From positions 1,308,982 through 1,372,981 of the forward strand of contig CAWGLR010000003.1 of assembly GCA_963823565.1 (NCBI GenBank): a stretch of 64,000 nt of DNA. The letters are read 5' to 3'. A program made the translations under genes and the position numbers. Source of the DNA: RHKX01 sp963823565. Lineage in GTDB: Bacteria; Actinomycetota; Thermoleophilia; Solirubrobacterales; 70-9. Below, one piece after another: positions 42,415 through 52,157 of the stretch. Position 1 is the stretch's first letter. Each line of letters opens with the position of its first letter. The notes under the pieces were generated by a model that was given only the letters and a program-made list of their open reading frames with translations, searched no databases and was not told the origin of the DNA.

Positions 42415-43005
42415 ATGGCTGAACCGACGCGTGCAGAAGCCTGGGATCTGCTCTGCGAATGGACCGAGTCCGACTCGCTGCGCAAGCACGCGCTCGCGGT
42501 CGAGGCTTCGATGCGGGCGTACGCGCGCATCTGGGACGAGGACGAGGAGCGCTACGCGGTCACCGCGCTGCTCCACGACCTCGACTACGAGCGCCACCCC
42601 GACATGGAGACCGGGCACCCGCGAATCGCGCTCGCCGAGCTCGAGAAGCGCGACTACCCGCGCGACGTGATCGACGCGATCGCCGGCCACGCCGAGTACC
42701 TCGGGGTCCCCCGCGAGACGCGCATGGCGAGGACGCTCTTCGCGGTCGACGAGCTCTCCGGCTTCGTCACCGCGTGCGCGCTCGTCCGCCCGACGGGGAT
42801 CGAGGGGATGAAGGTGAAGTCGGTGCGAAAGAAGCTGAAGCAGCCCTCGTTCGCGGCGAAGGTGGACCGCGGCCAGATCGACCGGGCGATCGAGGAGCTC
42901 GGCGTCGACGAGACCGAGCACATCCAGCGGATCATCGACGCGCTCTCGGCCGAGGCCGAGGCCCTGGGCCTGACGCCCGACCAGGTCGGCGGGAGCACCT
43001 CCTGA
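42415..43005 (+). CDS. HD-superfamily hydrolase
   Basis: A 196-aa metal-dependent phosphohydrolase of the HDIG type. The first His is in LRKHALAVEASMRAYAR (about 22), the HD pair in TALLHDLDYERHPDMETGHP (about 52), a further His in AIAGHAEYLG and the last Asp in LFAVDELSGFVTACALVRP (about 118). The nucleotide or RNA substrate is unknown. It diverges from murA with a 27-nt gap and starts a four-gene plus-strand run. Confidence 0.85.
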   Translation: MAEPTRAEAWDLLCEWTESDSLRKHALAVEASMRAYARIWDEDEERYAVTALLHDLDYERHPDMETGHPRIALAELEKRDYPRDVIDAIAGHAEYLGVPRETRMARTLFAVDELSGFVTACALVRPTGIEGMKVKSVRKKLKQPSFAAKVDRGQIDRAIEELGVDETEHIQRIIDALSAEAEALGLTPDQVGGSTS

Positions 43006-43007
43006 CG

Positions 43008-44105
43008 ATGCGCAGGGCGCTCCGGATCGCGATCGTCGCGATCGTCGTCATCGTCGCGCTGCTCGTCGTCAACGCGATCGTCCTCGACAGCCAGACGCGA
43101 TCGGCGGAGGTCAACGCCGCCGGCGGGAAGCTGATCGAGGTCAACGGCGTCACCCTCCAGTACACGGACCAGGCGGCGACCGAGCCGGGCCGGGAGGGCG
43201 AGCCGATCGTGCTGCTCCATTGCTACACGTGCTCGGGCCGCTGGTGGGATGCGATGGTCCCGCTGCTGTCGGAGCACCACCGCGTCGTCACCTTCGACCT
43301 GATCGGCCACGGCGGCTCGGAGAAGCCGAGCAGCGGCTACGAGATCGGATCCCAGAGCGCGGCGGCGGCGGCGGCGATGAACGAGCTCGGGGTCCGCCAG
43401 GCGACGGTCGTCGGCCACTCGATGGGAGGCCTGGTGGCGACGTCGCTGGCCGAGCAGTCGAGCGACCTCGTCGATCGGGTGGTGCTGATCGGGACCCCGG
43501 CCGAGTCCGGCGACGGCAGCCTCCCCTTCCTGGCGAAGCTCTCGCGGGCGCCGGTGATCGGCGAGGCGGTCTGGCGCGTGAAGCTCGGCTCGATGGTCAA
43601 GTCCTCCTACGCCGACGCTTTCGCCCCCGGCGCCGACGTCAGCGACATGTTCGACGACCCCGACCAGGTGGTCGACGATCTCGGCGACATGACGTACAAG
43701 TCCTACAAGGAGTCCCACACCGCGGCCGACGAGTTCCTCGATGGCGGATCGGTCCCCTCGCGCCTCCGCAGCACCGGCGTGCCGGTGCTGGCGATCGACG
43801 GCACCGAGGACCAGATCCTCGACGCCGACGAGGTGCTGGCCGACATGCAGACGATCCCGGGGGCGCGAATCGTGCCGATCGAGGGCGCCGGCCACTCCCC
43901 CAACGTCGAGGTCCCCGAGGAGACCGCCGACGCGGTGCTCCCGTTCGTCGACGCCGGCGGGTCGGTCGAGCCGCTGCCGAAGCCCGAGCCGAAGCCGAAG
44001 CCCAGGGGCAAGCCGAAGGAGAAGGGCAAGCCCGGCGACCGGGCCAAGCCCGACCGCAGCGCGAAGGAGGGCGGCGGCAAGCGGGAGAAGGCGGGCGATC
44101 GTTGA
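43008..44105 (+). CDS. Membrane-anchored or secreted alpha/beta hydrolase
   Basis: A 365-aa hydrolase. An N-terminal hydrophobic segment (IAIVAIVVIVALLVVNAIVL) anchors or exports it. The fold shows the oxyanion region VLLHCYTCSGRWWDAMV, nucleophile Ser in VVGHSMGGLVATSL (about 137), Asp in AIDGTEDQILDADE (about 263) and His in GAGHSPNVEVPEE (about 293). The last 50 residues are a Lys/Pro/Glu tail. ATG 43008 follows the HD gene by 2 nt; the longer upstream frame is a shadow. Esterase or haloperoxidase-like chemistry is possible. Confidence 0.85.
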   Translation: MRRALRIAIVAIVVIVALLVVNAIVLDSQTRSAEVNAAGGKLIEVNGVTLQYTDQAATEPGREGEPIVLLHCYTCSGRWWDAMVPLLSEHHRVVTFDLIGHGGSEKPSSGYEIGSQSAAAAAAMNELGVRQATVVGHSMGGLVATSLAEQSSDLVDRVVLIGTPAESGDGSLPFLAKLSRAPVIGEAVWRVKLGSMVKSSYADAFAPGADVSDMFDDPDQVVDDLGDMTYKSYKESHTAADEFLDGGSVPSRLRSTGVPVLAIDGTEDQILDADEVLADMQTIPGARIVPIEGAGHSPNVEVPEETADAVLPFVDAGGSVEPLPKPEPKPKPRGKPKEKGKPGDRAKPDRSAKEGGGKREKAGDR

Positions 44106-45037
44106 GGCGGGTCACCGTCGCGGCAGCCGCCGCCACCCTGCTCGCCCTCGCCGCCGCGCCCGCCGGCGCGGCCGAGCCCGAGTGGGTCCCGAAGCAGTCC
44201 GACCGCTGGCAGTACCAGCTCGAGGGCGGCAAGCGGCCGCTGGCGGCGAGCGGAGGGATCGACGTCGACATCTGCCGCGTCCCGTTCACCGGCGGGGCAT
44301 GCGTGCGCCCCGACGTCTTCGACATCGACCTCTACGAGGACTCGCTGGTCGCCGGCGAGGAGGGGGTGCTCAACTCCCGCGCCGTCGCGGCGATTCACGC
44401 TCGCGGCGCCCACGCCGTCTGCTACGTCTCGGCGGGCACGGCCGAGAAGTTCCGGCCCGACTACCGGCGGTACGTCCGCTTCGACCACCGCCACGGCGGC
44501 CGGCTGATCGGCAAGCCGTTCAGCGATCGCTTCAGCAACGAGAACTGGCTCGACATCGGTCCCGCGGCCAACCGCCGCTTCGTCCTCCACCAGGTGAGGC
44601 GGCGGACCGCCAAGTGCGACCGGGCCGGCTTCGACGGGATCGAGTACGACGTCGTCGACGCCTACGCCCAGGGACGGGCGGTGACCGGCTTCCGGATCAC
44701 GGGGGGCGAGCAGCTCCGCTTCAACCGGTCCCTCGCGCGGATCGCGCACTCGTTCGGGCTCGCGGCGGGGCTGAAGAACGACCTCGGCCAGCTCGCGCGG
44801 CTCGAGCCCCGCTTCGACTTCGCGATCAACGAGCAGTGCCTCCAGTACCGCGAGTGCACGAACAACCCGCCGCCCGGCTACCGCGCGTTCCTCGACGCCG
44901 GCAAGGCGGTCGCACAGGTCGAGTACCGCCTCCAGCCGAGCGAGTTCTGCCCGGAGGCCAACCGCCTCGGCCTCAGCTCGATCAAGAAGGCCGGCGACTT
45001 CTCGCTGAAGGCCGACCCCTGGATCCCCTGCCGGTGA
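44102..45037 (+). CDS. Secreted GH114-like (endo-alpha-1,4-polygalactosaminidase) protein
   Basis: A 311-aa exported protein. The TTG at 44102 overlaps the preceding stop and opens on a signal peptide (RRVTVAAAAATLLALAAAPAGAAEP). The catalytic-domain pattern VFDIDLYE, HAVCYVSAGTAEKFRPDY, WLDIGP, KCDRAGFDGIEYDVVDAY and LKNDLGQ matches the GH114/TM1410 family, whose members cut galactosaminogalactan-type polymers. Key acidic residues are present. Whether that is the substrate here is not known. It is coupled to both neighbours. Confidence 0.8.
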   Translation: MRRVTVAAAAATLLALAAAPAGAAEPEWVPKQSDRWQYQLEGGKRPLAASGGIDVDICRVPFTGGACVRPDVFDIDLYEDSLVAGEEGVLNSRAVAAIHARGAHAVCYVSAGTAEKFRPDYRRYVRFDHRHGGRLIGKPFSDRFSNENWLDIGPAANRRFVLHQVRRRTAKCDRAGFDGIEYDVVDAYAQGRAVTGFRITGGEQLRFNRSLARIAHSFGLAAGLKNDLGQLARLEPRFDFAINEQCLQYRECTNNPPPGYRAFLDAGKAVAQVEYRLQPSEFCPEANRLGLSSIKKAGDFSLKADPWIPCR

Positions 45038-45381
45038 ACGCGGACCGTCTCGAGCTCGCGCGTCAGGCCTACCGCGCCTACGAGACCGGCGACCGGGACC
45101 TGATCGAGGGCCTCCTCGCCGAGGACTTCACCTTCCACGCTCCGCCCGATCCCGAGCTCGACCGAGCCGGCTACTTCGAGCGCTGCTGGCCGAACACCGG
45201 CCTGATCCGCTCCTACGAGATCGTGCGGCTTATCGAGCACGGCGACGAGGTCGTCGTCACCTACGAGAGCACCAAGACCGACGGTTCCCGCTTCCGCAAC
45301 ACCGAGATCCTCCGCTTCGAAGGCGACCGGATCGTGGAGGCCGAGGTCTACTTCGGCTGGGACCTCGGCCGAGCCGCGTAG
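45034..45381 (+). CDS. NTF2-like/SnoaL-fold protein
   Basis: A 115-aa single-domain protein starting at GTG 45034, which overlaps the stop of the GH114-like gene by 4 nt. ARQAYRAYETGDRDLIEGLLAEDFTFHAPPDPE and the final strands (NTEILRFEGDRIVEAEVYFG) are typical of the SnoaL/ketosteroid isomerase-like fold. These bind small hydrophobic ligands; the exact activity cannot be read from the sequence. Confidence 0.82.
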   Translation: MNADRLELARQAYRAYETGDRDLIEGLLAEDFTFHAPPDPELDRAGYFERCWPNTGLIRSYEIVRLIEHGDEVVVTYESTKTDGSRFRNTEILRFEGDRIVEAEVYFGWDLGRAA

Positions 45382-45409
45382 CCATGGCGCGGGCGGGTAG
45401 GTTCGCGCC

Positions 45410-46492
45410 ATGACCGATGGGCCGATCCGCATCGTGGTCCTCGAGGGGGACCAGACCGGGCAGGAGCTGCTCGAGGGATCGCTCCGCGTGCTCGACCCGG
45501 AGGTCCTCGGCCTGCCGATCGAGCTCGAGCGTTACGACCTCTCGCTGGAGAACCGGCGCGCCACCGGGAACGGCGTCTGCGACGAGGCCGCCGTGGCGAT
45601 GCGCGAAGCCGGGCTCGGCCTGAAGGCGGCGACGATCACGCCCGAGGGCAAGGACGACGTCGGCAGCCCGAACCGGATCATCCGCGAGGGGATCGACGGC
45701 ACCGTCATCGTCCGCACGGGGCGGCGGATCCCCGGCGTCTCGCCGATCGCGGGCATCCACCACCCGATCTCGGTCTGCCGGATGGCGGTCGGCGACGCCT
45801 ACGGCGCGGAGCAGTGGCGCGAGGGTCCCGAGGGCTCCGACGAGGAGCTCGCGTTCCGCACCGAGCGGATCAGCCGGCGCGTCTGCCGGGCGGTGTCGGA
45901 GCACGCATTCCGGACGGCCGCGCAGCTCGGCGCGAAGGTCTACGGCGGCCCGAAGTGGACCGTCAGTCCGGTCTACGAGGGGATGCTGAAGGAGGAGATG
46001 GACGCGGCCGCCGCGCGTCACCCCGAGATTCCCTACGAGCCGGTGCTGATCGACGCCACCTACGCGGGGTTGATCAGCGGCGCCGCCGACATGCCGCTCG
46101 TGATCCCGACCCTGAATCGCGACGGCGACCTGCTCTCCGACCTGGTGATGCCGATGTTCGGCTCGATCGCCGGCGCGGAGTCGGTCCTGCTCAGCCTCGA
46201 CGCCGACCTGCGGCCCGCGGTGGCGATGGCGGAGGCGCCGCACGGCACCGCCCCGGCGCTGGAGGGCAAGGACATCGCCAACCCGATGGCGATGATCCTC
46301 GCCTGCGCGGCGGTCCTGCACTACGCCGGCGAGCGCGGCCACCCCGGCGCCGAGCGCGCGTCCCGGGCGGTCTACGACGCCACGCTCGAGGCCGCCGGCG
46401 ACGGCATCCGCACCCACGACCTCGGGGGCGAGGCCGCGACTACCCAGGTCTGCGACGAGGTGGCGGCCCGCGTCCGGGCCAAGCTCGCGTAG
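45410..46492 (+). CDS. Isocitrate/isopropylmalate dehydrogenase family protein
   Basis: A 360-aa NAD(P)-dependent beta-decarboxylating dehydrogenase. It starts IVVLEGDQTGQELLEGSL (where the family has GDGIG), continues with ITPEGKDDVGSPNRIIREGIDG, RISRRVCRAVSEHAF, and ends with MFGSIAGAESVLLSLDADLRP and the cofactor loop HGTAPALEGKDIANPMAMIL (about 280). It is divergent from standard Icd or LeuB. The liv genes follow after 11 nt, which suggests a link with branched-chain acid metabolism (inference). Confidence 0.82.
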   Translation: MTDGPIRIVVLEGDQTGQELLEGSLRVLDPEVLGLPIELERYDLSLENRRATGNGVCDEAAVAMREAGLGLKAATITPEGKDDVGSPNRIIREGIDGTVIVRTGRRIPGVSPIAGIHHPISVCRMAVGDAYGAEQWREGPEGSDEELAFRTERISRRVCRAVSEHAFRTAAQLGAKVYGGPKWTVSPVYEGMLKEEMDAAAARHPEIPYEPVLIDATYAGLISGAADMPLVIPTLNRDGDLLSDLVMPMFGSIAGAESVLLSLDADLRPAVAMAEAPHGTAPALEGKDIANPMAMILACAAVLHYAGERGHPGAERASRAVYDATLEAAGDGIRTHDLGGEAATTQVCDEVAARVRAKLA

Positions 46493-46503
46493 GATCGCCG
46501 CGG

Positions 46504-47514
46504 ATGGAGGCCGGCACGGTGGCGACACCGCGAACTTCTGCGCTTCGGCAGGGGCGATCCTGGGCCGCGGAGAATCCCGCGAAGGTCTTCCTGGTCGTGA
46601 TGGCGATCGTCGCGACCTACCTGCTGATCGACTCGAGCCTCCAGGTGCTCGCGCAGCGGACGATCAACGGGCTCGTCGCCGGCTCCTACTTCGCGCTCGG
46701 CGCGATCGGGCTGACCCTCGTCTACGGGATCCTCAAGCTCACCAACTTCGCCCACGGCGACCTGCTGACGATGGGCGCCTACATCGCCTTCGCGTTCAAC
46801 GTCAGTCAGGGCATGCCGTTCGTGGTCGCGCTGCTTCTCTCGATCGTGCTCGTCGCGCTCTTCGCCGTGGCCTGCGAGCTCGTCATGTTCGGGCCGATGC
46901 GCCGCCGCAAGGCGGGCGCGCTGCAGCTGATCCTGATGACGATCGGCCTCGCGTTCGTGATCCGCAACACGATCCAGCTGATCGCCGGAACGGCGCAGCG
47001 GAAGCTCGACGTCAACGTCACCGACACCATCGACTTCATCGGCCTCTCGATCGGCCGGACCCAGCTCATCGTCCTGGTGGTCGGGCTCGTCGTCCTCGCG
47101 GCGGTCGCGGCGATGCTCCGCTTCACCTCGCTCGGCCGTCAGATGCGGGCGCTCGCGGACAACTTCGACCTCGCCGAGACGACCGGCATCGACACCCGCA
47201 GGATCGTCCTGTTCACCTGGGTGCTCTCCGGCGGCCTGGCCGGGCTCGCCGGCGTCCTCGTCGCGGCGTCGATCGGCAGCTTCACGCCGAACACCGGCTT
47301 CACGCTGCTGCTCTCGCTGTTCGCGGCGGTCGTCCTCGGCGGCATCGGCAACGCGTTCGGCGCGCTCGCCGGCGGCCTCGTCATCGGCGTCACCCAGGAG
47401 TGGTCGACGATCGTGATCGACTCCGAGTGGAAGGTCGCGATCAGCTTCCTGGTGCTGATCATCGTCCTCGTCTTCCGCCCGCAGGGCATCTTCGGCCGGG
47501 AGCGGACGCTGTGA
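46504..47514 (+). CDS. livH: Branched-chain amino acid ABC transporter permease LivH
   Basis: Inner-membrane permease of 336 aa. The conserved start INGLVAGSYFALGAIGLTLVYGILKLTNFAHGDLLTMGAYIAF (in pieces, about 55-100) is characteristic of LivH, and LLLSLFAAVVLGGIGNAFGALAGG near 275 is the EAA-type loop. ATG 46504 follows the dehydrogenase gene. The longer frame upstream is a shadow of that gene. It overlaps livM by 4 nt. Confidence 0.94.
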   Translation: MEAGTVATPRTSALRQGRSWAAENPAKVFLVVMAIVATYLLIDSSLQVLAQRTINGLVAGSYFALGAIGLTLVYGILKLTNFAHGDLLTMGAYIAFAFNVSQGMPFVVALLLSIVLVALFAVACELVMFGPMRRRKAGALQLILMTIGLAFVIRNTIQLIAGTAQRKLDVNVTDTIDFIGLSIGRTQLIVLVVGLVVLAAVAAMLRFTSLGRQMRALADNFDLAETTGIDTRRIVLFTWVLSGGLAGLAGVLVAASIGSFTPNTGFTLLLSLFAAVVLGGIGNAFGALAGGLVIGVTQEWSTIVIDSEWKVAISFLVLIIVLVFRPQGIFGRERTL

Positions 47515-48512
47515 GCCTGCCGCTGGCGGCATCCTGGGACTTCCTGAGCGCCGCGCCGTTCTGGATCGGCGTCGGGATCCTCGCCGGCGTCTACGGGATC
47601 TTCACGCTCGGGCTTCAGCTCAACGTCGGGTTCACGGGGATCCTCAACTTCGGACAGGCCGGGTTCATGGCGATCGGCGCGTACTCGGCGGTGATCCTCG
47701 TCGTCTCGGTCGGCCTGCCGTTCCTGCTCGCGCTGCCCCTCTCGATGCTGATCACGATCGCCGCCGGCCTCATCGTCGGGCTCCCCTCGCTGCGACTGCG
47801 AGCGGACTACCTGGCGATCGCGACGATCGCGTTCTCCGAGGTGGTGCGGATCGCGATCCAGAACTCCGACTCGCTGACGGGCGGCAACCAGGGGACGATC
47901 GACCTCGAGCTCGAGCACGGGCGGCGCTTCACCGACACCTGGTTCGACTGGTCGGGGTGGATGTCGGACAACATCTTCGACCCGATCGGCCTGACCGGCA
48001 CCGACTACGTGAACATGCCGCTGCTCGTCGTCGTCTGGATCTTCCTGATCGTGCTCGCCTTCGGGCTCTCGCGGCTCGTGCGATCCCCTTGGGGCCGGGT
48101 CCTGCGCGCGATCCGCGAGGACGAGGACGCCGCCCGGGCGCTGGGCAAGAACGCCTTCGCCTACAAGCTCCAGTCGCTGGCGATCGCAGCAGCGATCGGC
48201 GCGGTCGCCGGCTGGTTCCTGACGCTCCAGCTCGACTCGCTGACATCGGTGGCCTTCGAGCCGATCTTCACGTTCATCGGCTACGTGATCCTGATCCTCG
48301 GCGGGCTCGCGAGCTTCGCGGGAGTGCTGGTCGGCACGATCGTGCTCTGGATCCTGCTGGAGGGCCTGCGGTACCTCGAGCCCTTCGGCCTCGACGGCGG
48401 ACAGGTCGCCGCGCTGCGCTTCATCGTCGTCGGCTTGATCCTGATCCTGCTCGTCGTCTTCCGGCCCCAGGGCGCGCTCGGCAAGAAGGAGGAGATGGTG
48501 CTCAGTGACTGA
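47511..48512 (+). CDS. livM: Branched-chain amino acid ABC transporter permease LivM
   Basis: Second permease, 333 aa, starting at GTG 47511 that overlaps the livH stop. LQLNVGFTGILNFGQAGFMAIGAYSA (in two parts, about 35-60), LRLRADYLAIATIAFSEVVRI and GRVLRAIREDEDAARALGKNAFAYKL (about 200-225) are LivM hallmarks. It ends VFRPQGALGKKEEM. Confidence 0.94.
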   Translation: MSLPLAASWDFLSAAPFWIGVGILAGVYGIFTLGLQLNVGFTGILNFGQAGFMAIGAYSAVILVVSVGLPFLLALPLSMLITIAAGLIVGLPSLRLRADYLAIATIAFSEVVRIAIQNSDSLTGGNQGTIDLELEHGRRFTDTWFDWSGWMSDNIFDPIGLTGTDYVNMPLLVVVWIFLIVLAFGLSRLVRSPWGRVLRAIREDEDAARALGKNAFAYKLQSLAIAAAIGAVAGWFLTLQLDSLTSVAFEPIFTFIGYVILILGGLASFAGVLVGTIVLWILLEGLRYLEPFGLDGGQVAALRFIVVGLILILLVVFRPQGALGKKEEMVLSD

Positions 48513-49336
48513 GGCGACGGCACCCTCCCCCTCCCCCGCGCCGGCCGCGGAGGCGCCCGCGATGCTCGAGGTCGAGGGGGTCTTCAAGAACTTCGGCGGC
48601 ATCCAGGCGGTGAGCGGCGCGAGCTTCTCCGTGCGCAAGGGCTCGATCACCTCGCTGATCGGACCCAACGGCGCCGGCAAGACGACCTTGTTCAACGTGA
48701 TCACGGGCTTCTACCGGCCCGACGCCGGGCGGATCGTCTACGACGGCACCTCGATCTACGGGAGGCGGCCCGACCGGATCGCGCGGATGGGGATGGTCCG
48801 GACGTTCCAGATCACCAAGGCCCTGGCGGCGATGACCGTGGTCGACAACATGATGCTGGCCGGAGCCGACCAGCCCGGCGAGCACCTGCCGACGCTGCTG
48901 GCGCGGCCGGTGGCGGGCCACAGGCGCGAGCGCGAGGTCCGCGAGCGCGCGATGGAGCTGCTCGCGACCTTCAGCCTCGACACCAAGGCCGAGGACTACG
49001 CCGGCACCCTCTCGGGCGGGCAGCGCAAGCTCCTCGAGCTCGCGCGGGCGCTGATGCCGGCGCCGCGGATGGTCCTGCTCGACGAGCCGATGGCGGGGAT
49101 CAACCCGACGCTCGGCCGGCGCCTGCTCCAGCACATGGAGGAGCTGCGCTCCCAGGGCGTCACGTTCCTCTTCGTCGAGCACGACATGGACGTCGTGATG
49201 AACCACTCCGACGAGGTCGTCGTGATGGGTCAGGGACGGACGATCCTCGTCGGCACCCCCGAGGAGGTCCGCGCCGACCAGCGGGTGATCGACGCCTACC
49301 TCGGCGGATCCGCTCCGGCGAGCGATGGAGGCGACG

Positions 49337-49347
<11 letters not shown>
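48505..49347 (+). CDS. livG: Branched-chain amino acid ABC transporter ATPase LivG
   Basis: ATPase of 280 aa. Walker A is GPNGAGKTTLFN (about 54-65), the signature LSGGQRKLLELARALM (about 167-182), Walker B MVLLDEPMAGINP, and the His switch LFVEHDMDVV. The LivG-type stretch VRTFQITKALAAMTVVDNMML follows Walker A. The start overlaps livM by 8 nt. Confidence 0.95.
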
Positions 49348-50080
<733 letters not shown>

Positions 50081-50149
50081 CGCCGGCCGCGCTAACGGAC
50101 CTCGGCGCGGGCCCCGCCGAGGGCGCCGCCCGCATCCCCCCGGAACGAC

Positions 50150-50185
50150 GAGAGCCCCCCGGCGCCGAAGCGCCGAGGGGCTCTC
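50150..50185. terminator. Bidirectional terminator between livF and livK
   Basis: A 16-bp stem with one mismatch (GAGAGCCCCCCGGCGC against GCGCCGAGGGGCTCTC) around a CGAA tetraloop. It lies 70 nt after livF and 25 nt after the end of the convergent substrate-binding protein gene, so it can stop both transcripts. Confidence 0.8.
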
Positions 50186-50209
50186 GGTCGGACGTACGGC
50201 AGAGGAGGC

Positions 50210-51502
50210 CTACCCCTCGGCCTGCTTCTCCACCTGATCGCCGAGGACGAACTTGCCGCCCTTGTACTGGTAGGTGTCGTAGGTGCCCTGGATCGGGTCA
50301 CCGTTGTCATCGAGGTCGAGGGGCCCGGAGACGCCCTCGAAGTCGATGTCCTCACCCGCCTGGAGGGCCGCGATGGCCTCCTTCATCTGGGTGTAGTCGT
50401 ACTTCTGACCCGGAGCGCTCGCGACCTCCGTGATCTTCGACTGGATGTCCGGGCCCTCGTTGGAGCCCGCGGCAACCGCGGCGAGGACGCAGAGCGTCAC
50501 CGCGTCGAAGTTCTGGGCGTCGAAGGTACCGCGGTCCTTCGGCTGCTCAGAGCTGGAGTCGTAGAGCTTCTGGAACTCCTTGGCCGTCTCGGTGTTGTCC
50601 GGGGTCGCGGGACGGGTGCCCCGGGCACCGTCCAGCGCCTCGAGCGGAATCGAGGACGGGATCTTCGGGTCGAACGCCAGGCCGTCGGCCGTGAACATCT
50701 TCGTGGCGTCGAAGTCGCCGGTTCGGACCAGCGCGGCGCCGACCTTCGAGTACGGATCCTCGAAGTCGATGATCACGTAGCCGTCGGGGTTGTCCGCGAC
50801 GATCTCGGACGCCTCGGAGTCGAACGTGGTGCCCTCCGGGTCGTACAGGACCGGACCGGTCGTGGTCCCGCCTGCCTCCTCGAAGGCCGCCTTGAACTCG
50901 TTGGCGATGCCCTCGCCGTACGCGTCGTTGCGCGCGGCGACGGAGATGGTCGCGTCAGTCCCGAACTCCTGCCCGACCGCGTCCGCCAGGACCTGGCCCT
51001 GGAGCGCGTCGGAGGGAGCCGTCCGGAAGACGTAGTCGTCATCCGGCAGATCGGTGATCTCGGGGCTGGTCGACGACGGCGAGATCAGCGGCACCTGCGA
51101 GCGCGCCGCCACGGTCGTCCCGACCGGGACCGTCTCGTCGGACGCCCACGGGCCGGCTAGGCAGGTGGAGCCGTCGGAGATCAGCTTCTGCGCGGCGGAC
51201 TGAGCCGCGGCAGCCTTGGTCTCGGTGTCCGCGACGGACGACTCGACGGTGATGTCGGTGCCCTCGAGCGCCTTCGAGGCCTCCTGGATCGCCAGATCGG
51301 CCGCCTTCTCGCCGGGTGGCGCGAAGATCGACAGGTCGCCGGTCTGCGGGACCAGGACGCCGACGTTCATGTCGAACGAGGCGCCGGAGACGTCCTCCCC
51401 GCCACCGCTAGTGCTGTCGTCGGAGTCGTCGCCGCAGGCGACCACTCCCAGCGACAGGACCGCGACCATACCGGCCACGGCAAAGAGCCTTCTGCCCCTC
51501 AA
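50210..51502 (-). CDS. livK: Branched-chain amino acid ABC transporter substrate-binding lipoprotein
   Basis: Periplasmic-binding-type lipoprotein of 430 aa. The TTG at 51502 is preferred as start, since a perfect AGGAGG lies 6 nt before it; the in-frame ATG at 51517 would place that site inside the gene. A lipobox follows (LSLGVVACGDD). The mature protein shows the LivK pattern NVGVLVPQTGDLSIFAPPGEK, VPLISPSSTSPEIT, VAARNDAYGEGIANEF. It is convergent with livHMGF and so has separate control. Confidence 0.9.
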   Translation of the reverse strand: MRGRRLFAVAGMVAVLSLGVVACGDDSDDSTSGGGEDVSGASFDMNVGVLVPQTGDLSIFAPPGEKAADLAIQEASKALEGTDITVESSVADTETKAAAAQSAAQKLISDGSTCLAGPWASDETVPVGTTVAARSQVPLISPSSTSPEITDLPDDDYVFRTAPSDALQGQVLADAVGQEFGTDATISVAARNDAYGEGIANEFKAAFEEAGGTTTGPVLYDPEGTTFDSEASEIVADNPDGYVIIDFEDPYSKVGAALVRTGDFDATKMFTADGLAFDPKIPSSIPLEALDGARGTRPATPDNTETAKEFQKLYDSSSEQPKDRGTFDAQNFDAVTLCVLAAVAAGSNEGPDIQSKITEVASAPGQKYDYTQMKEAIAALQAGEDIDFEGVSGPLDLDDNGDPIQGTYDTYQYKGGKFVLGDQVEKQAEG

Positions 51503-51561
51503 TTGATTCCTCCTCATTTGGTTCGCCCCCGCGTCGCGTGGGGCGCTGCATCTCTTGAGCC

Positions 51562-51584
51562 AGCCCGGGGCATGCCCGCGGGCT
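51562..51584 (-). terminator. Inverted repeat between the lipoprotein gene and livK
   Basis: AGCCCG and CGGGCT bracket the palindrome GGGCATGCCC. It sits 55 nt after the end of the lipoprotein gene (51639) and upstream of the livK start. A terminator for the first or an operator for the second are both possible. Confidence 0.35.
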
Positions 51585-51638
51585 CTGCTGCAACCTACCC
51601 GAAAACGCGTTCCTGAGCAGCGATTTCCAGCGCCGCGC

Positions 51639-52157
51639 TCAGGTCAGCGATCCCTCGGGCTCGCCGGCCGGTGTCCGTGGCGCTGAGTCGATCCGCCGCC
51701 ACTCGACGATCCTGCCGTCCTCGACGTCGAAGAGGGTCGACGCCCGCTCGCCGATCCCGGAGCCGCAGTCGCCGCCGGGGCGGTCGGACAGCCGGAAGGT
51801 GACCCGCGTGAGCTCGCCGGTCGTCCGGGCGGACACCACCCTCGCGCCGCACGGGAGCGACTTGTTGAAGGCCACCGCGTCGGCGCGGCTGCCGATGGTG
51901 ACCGGAGGGCCGCCGTTCTGGACGACGCTGGGGATCGCGAAGTAGTCGGCGGCGGCGGGGACGTCGCCGCTGCGCAGGGTCTGCGACCAGTCCTCGATCA
52001 CCGCGAGATCGTCCGGGTCGGCCTGCTCGAGGCGGGAATCGGTCCCGGTGATCGTGATCGAGCCGCCGTCGGTGTCGCATCCGGCGAACGCGATCAGCGC
52101 GAATGCGCTGACCAGTGTCAGCAGTCCCTTGAAAGGCCGGCGCCGGTGAGCGAACAT
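51639..52157 (-). CDS. Lipoprotein with NTF2-like domain
   Basis: A 172-aa exported lipoprotein. ATG 52157 is used because GGGGG lies about 7 nt before it and the product then starts MFAHRRRPFKGLLTLVSAFA with lipobox LIAFAGC; ATG 52196 would add 13 residues with a poorly placed ribosome site. The mature part (VIEDWSQTLRSGDVPAAADYFAIPSVV to LFDVEDGRIVEWRRI) fits the SnoaL/NTF2 fold, with a possible disulphide pair. Its start codon lies inside the LexA box that serves imuB. Confidence 0.75.
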   Translation of the reverse strand: MFAHRRRPFKGLLTLVSAFALIAFAGCDTDGGSITITGTDSRLEQADPDDLAVIEDWSQTLRSGDVPAAADYFAIPSVVQNGGPPVTIGSRADAVAFNKSLPCGARVVSARTTGELTRVTFRLSDRPGGDCGSGIGERASTLFDVEDGRIVEWRRIDSAPRTPAGEPEGSLT

